Shown here: positions 4,687 through 5,366 of the stretch, in pieces | How the letters are laid out: each line of letters starts with the position of its first letter | How positions within the stretch are numbered: the stretch's first letter is position 1 | Source of the DNA: Caryophanales bacterium UBA3620 | GTDB lineage: Bacteria; Bacillota_I; Bacilli_A; RF39; UBA660 | Direction of reading: 5' to 3' | Assembly (NCBI GenBank): GCA_002375205.1 | Contig: DFLL01000014.1 | Span: 1-5,366 of the forward strand | DNA length: 5,366 bases | Translations under genes and position numbers: made by a program | The notes under the pieces: generated by a model | Told to the model about the DNA's origin: nothing | The model's database searches: none | What the model saw: the letters and a program-made list of their open reading frames with translations, nothing else

Positions 4687-5366
4687 TTACACCTTCTTTT
4701 CTATATAAGATAAAGCTTTATCTCTTAAAATAAACATTCTTTCTTTTTCATATTTATAATCAAATCTATTAAATAAAATATTTATATAATCTTTATTCCT
4801 AATTATTTTAAGACTACTACTAAACTCTAATCCAAATACAAAAGCAATATACGATATCCAAATATCAATACCTGTTTTTCTATCTTTACTAATAATTGTC
4901 TTTTCTTCCATAAAATCATTATATACTTTATCAGTAATATAAGAATCCTCTATATCTTCTTTAGTAATATTAGCCATAGTATAAATATCCTCTTCACTTT
5001 TAGCTCTAAAGCTATCTATCTTATCCGCATCCCTAATTATTTTAGAATGTAATATTTCTATATCTGCCATATTAGAAGTATCTAAAATATATTTACTATG
5101 ATTAAGTATAGCGGTTCTTATTACATTATCATATTTATCTTCTTTTATAAACTTTCTAATTAAATTATCTTCAAATAATAATTTAACTCCAAGGGCAGCA
5201 TGATCATATTTAATAATATCTTCCCTAAAAGAATTTTTATCTATTGCCTCTTCAAATCTACCTATATCATGAAATAGTGCAATTACCATAGCAACTTCAA
5301 TATTATCATTATCTAAATCCATATCAGTAGCTATTATTCTGGCATTTTCTACTACATTATAAGTAT
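4687..5366 (-). CDS. HD-domain phosphohydrolase, 5' end outside the window
   Basis: A metal-dependent HD-superfamily phosphohydrolase. The frame is open to the window edge: upstream of the first visible ATG (5322) it continues as T-Y-N-V-V-E-N-A-R-I-I-A-T-D-M-D-L-D, which matches the start of HD domains, where a metal-binding His normally precedes T-Y. The ATG at 5322 is therefore internal and the gene is partial, with 226 codons visible. The hallmark His-Asp is in A-L-F-H-D-I-G-R-F-E-E. A further H-A-A-L-G, N-H-S-K and the distal Asp in I-I-R-D-A-D-K-I-D-S-F follow in the expected order. The C-terminal ~70 residues are a helical extension. It is the first visible gene of the HD-HAD-MBL-permease operon. 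Many HD proteins act on nucleotides, which would fit the next gene, but the substrate is unknown. Confidence 0.88.
   Translation of the reverse strand, partial: TYNVVENARIIATDMDLDNDNIEVAMVIALFHDIGRFEEAIDKNSFREDIIKYDHAALGVKLLFEDNLIRKFIKEDKYDNVIRTAILNHSKYILDTSNMADIEILHSKIIRDADKIDSFRAKSEEDIYTMANITKEDIEDSYITDKVYNDFMEEKTIISKDRKTGIDIWISYIAFVFGLEFSSSLKIIRNKDYINILFNRFDYKYEKERMFILRDKALSYIEKKV

Noticed and set aside
5320..5322. ATG at 5322 as the true start of the HD protein
   Set aside because: The frame is open to the window edge, and the upstream residues T-Y-N-V-V-E-N-A-R match the conserved start of the HD domain.

Overview
The window is very AT-rich. Its small, tightly packed genes have strong purine-rich Shine-Dalgarno sites, and every supportable gene lies on the minus strand. 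Trp codons read as TGG and I saw no in-frame TGA inside the intact genes, so the standard bacterial code fits. The composition, the DUF1292-like small protein, the leader/terminator style and the decaying genes suggest a reduced-genome, host-associated Bacilli/Mollicutes-like Firmicute. That placement is inference; no rRNA or other taxonomic marker is present.

Reading in the direction of transcription (high to low coordinates), the window starts inside an HD-domain phosphohydrolase gene whose 5' end lies outside (4687-5366). A HAD-fold 5'(3')-deoxyribonucleotidase-like gene follows (4227-4682), with its SD inside the end of the HD gene. Next is a metallo-beta-lactamase-fold hydrolase gene with a single in-frame stop at codon 93 (3494-4207). 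Last is an MFS-type permease gene broken by a poly-T frameshift and probably an internal deletion (2765-3474). Gaps of 4, 19 and 19 nt suggest one operon whose distal genes are decaying. A second short operon has its own extended -10 promoter. It encodes an unrecognised Ala-rich membrane protein (2278-2700) and a 74-aa DUF1292-like protein (2041-2265).

The third unit is the most interesting. thrS (32-1573) encodes a short threonyl-tRNA synthetase with no TGS domain and only a remnant of the editing domain. Its roughly 300-nt leader contains a complete candidate threonine attenuator: a near-consensus promoter (TTGACA, 17 nt, TATTAT); a 29-codon ORF with an SD and four Thr codons in a six-codon stretch (T-R-T-I-T-T); a hairpin whose apical loop holds those Thr codons; an alternative 11-bp antiterminator helix; and a U7 intrinsic terminator, all before thrS. 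Downstream of the terminator lie a possible second promoter (TGATATAAT) and a second tiny ORF with a strong SD, M-T-S-E-T-S-E-T..., in which all three Thr codons are ACG. ACG is absent from the 11 Thr codons of thrS. The second ORF ends 13 nt before the first possible thrS ATG, next to the thrS SD.

No T-box consensus is visible in this leader, although T-boxes are the usual thrS control in Firmicutes. The proposed logic is that scarce charged tRNA-Thr stalls the ribosome on the leader Thr codons, the antiterminator forms, and thrS is transcribed. The second Thr-rich ORF could add a translational control layer.
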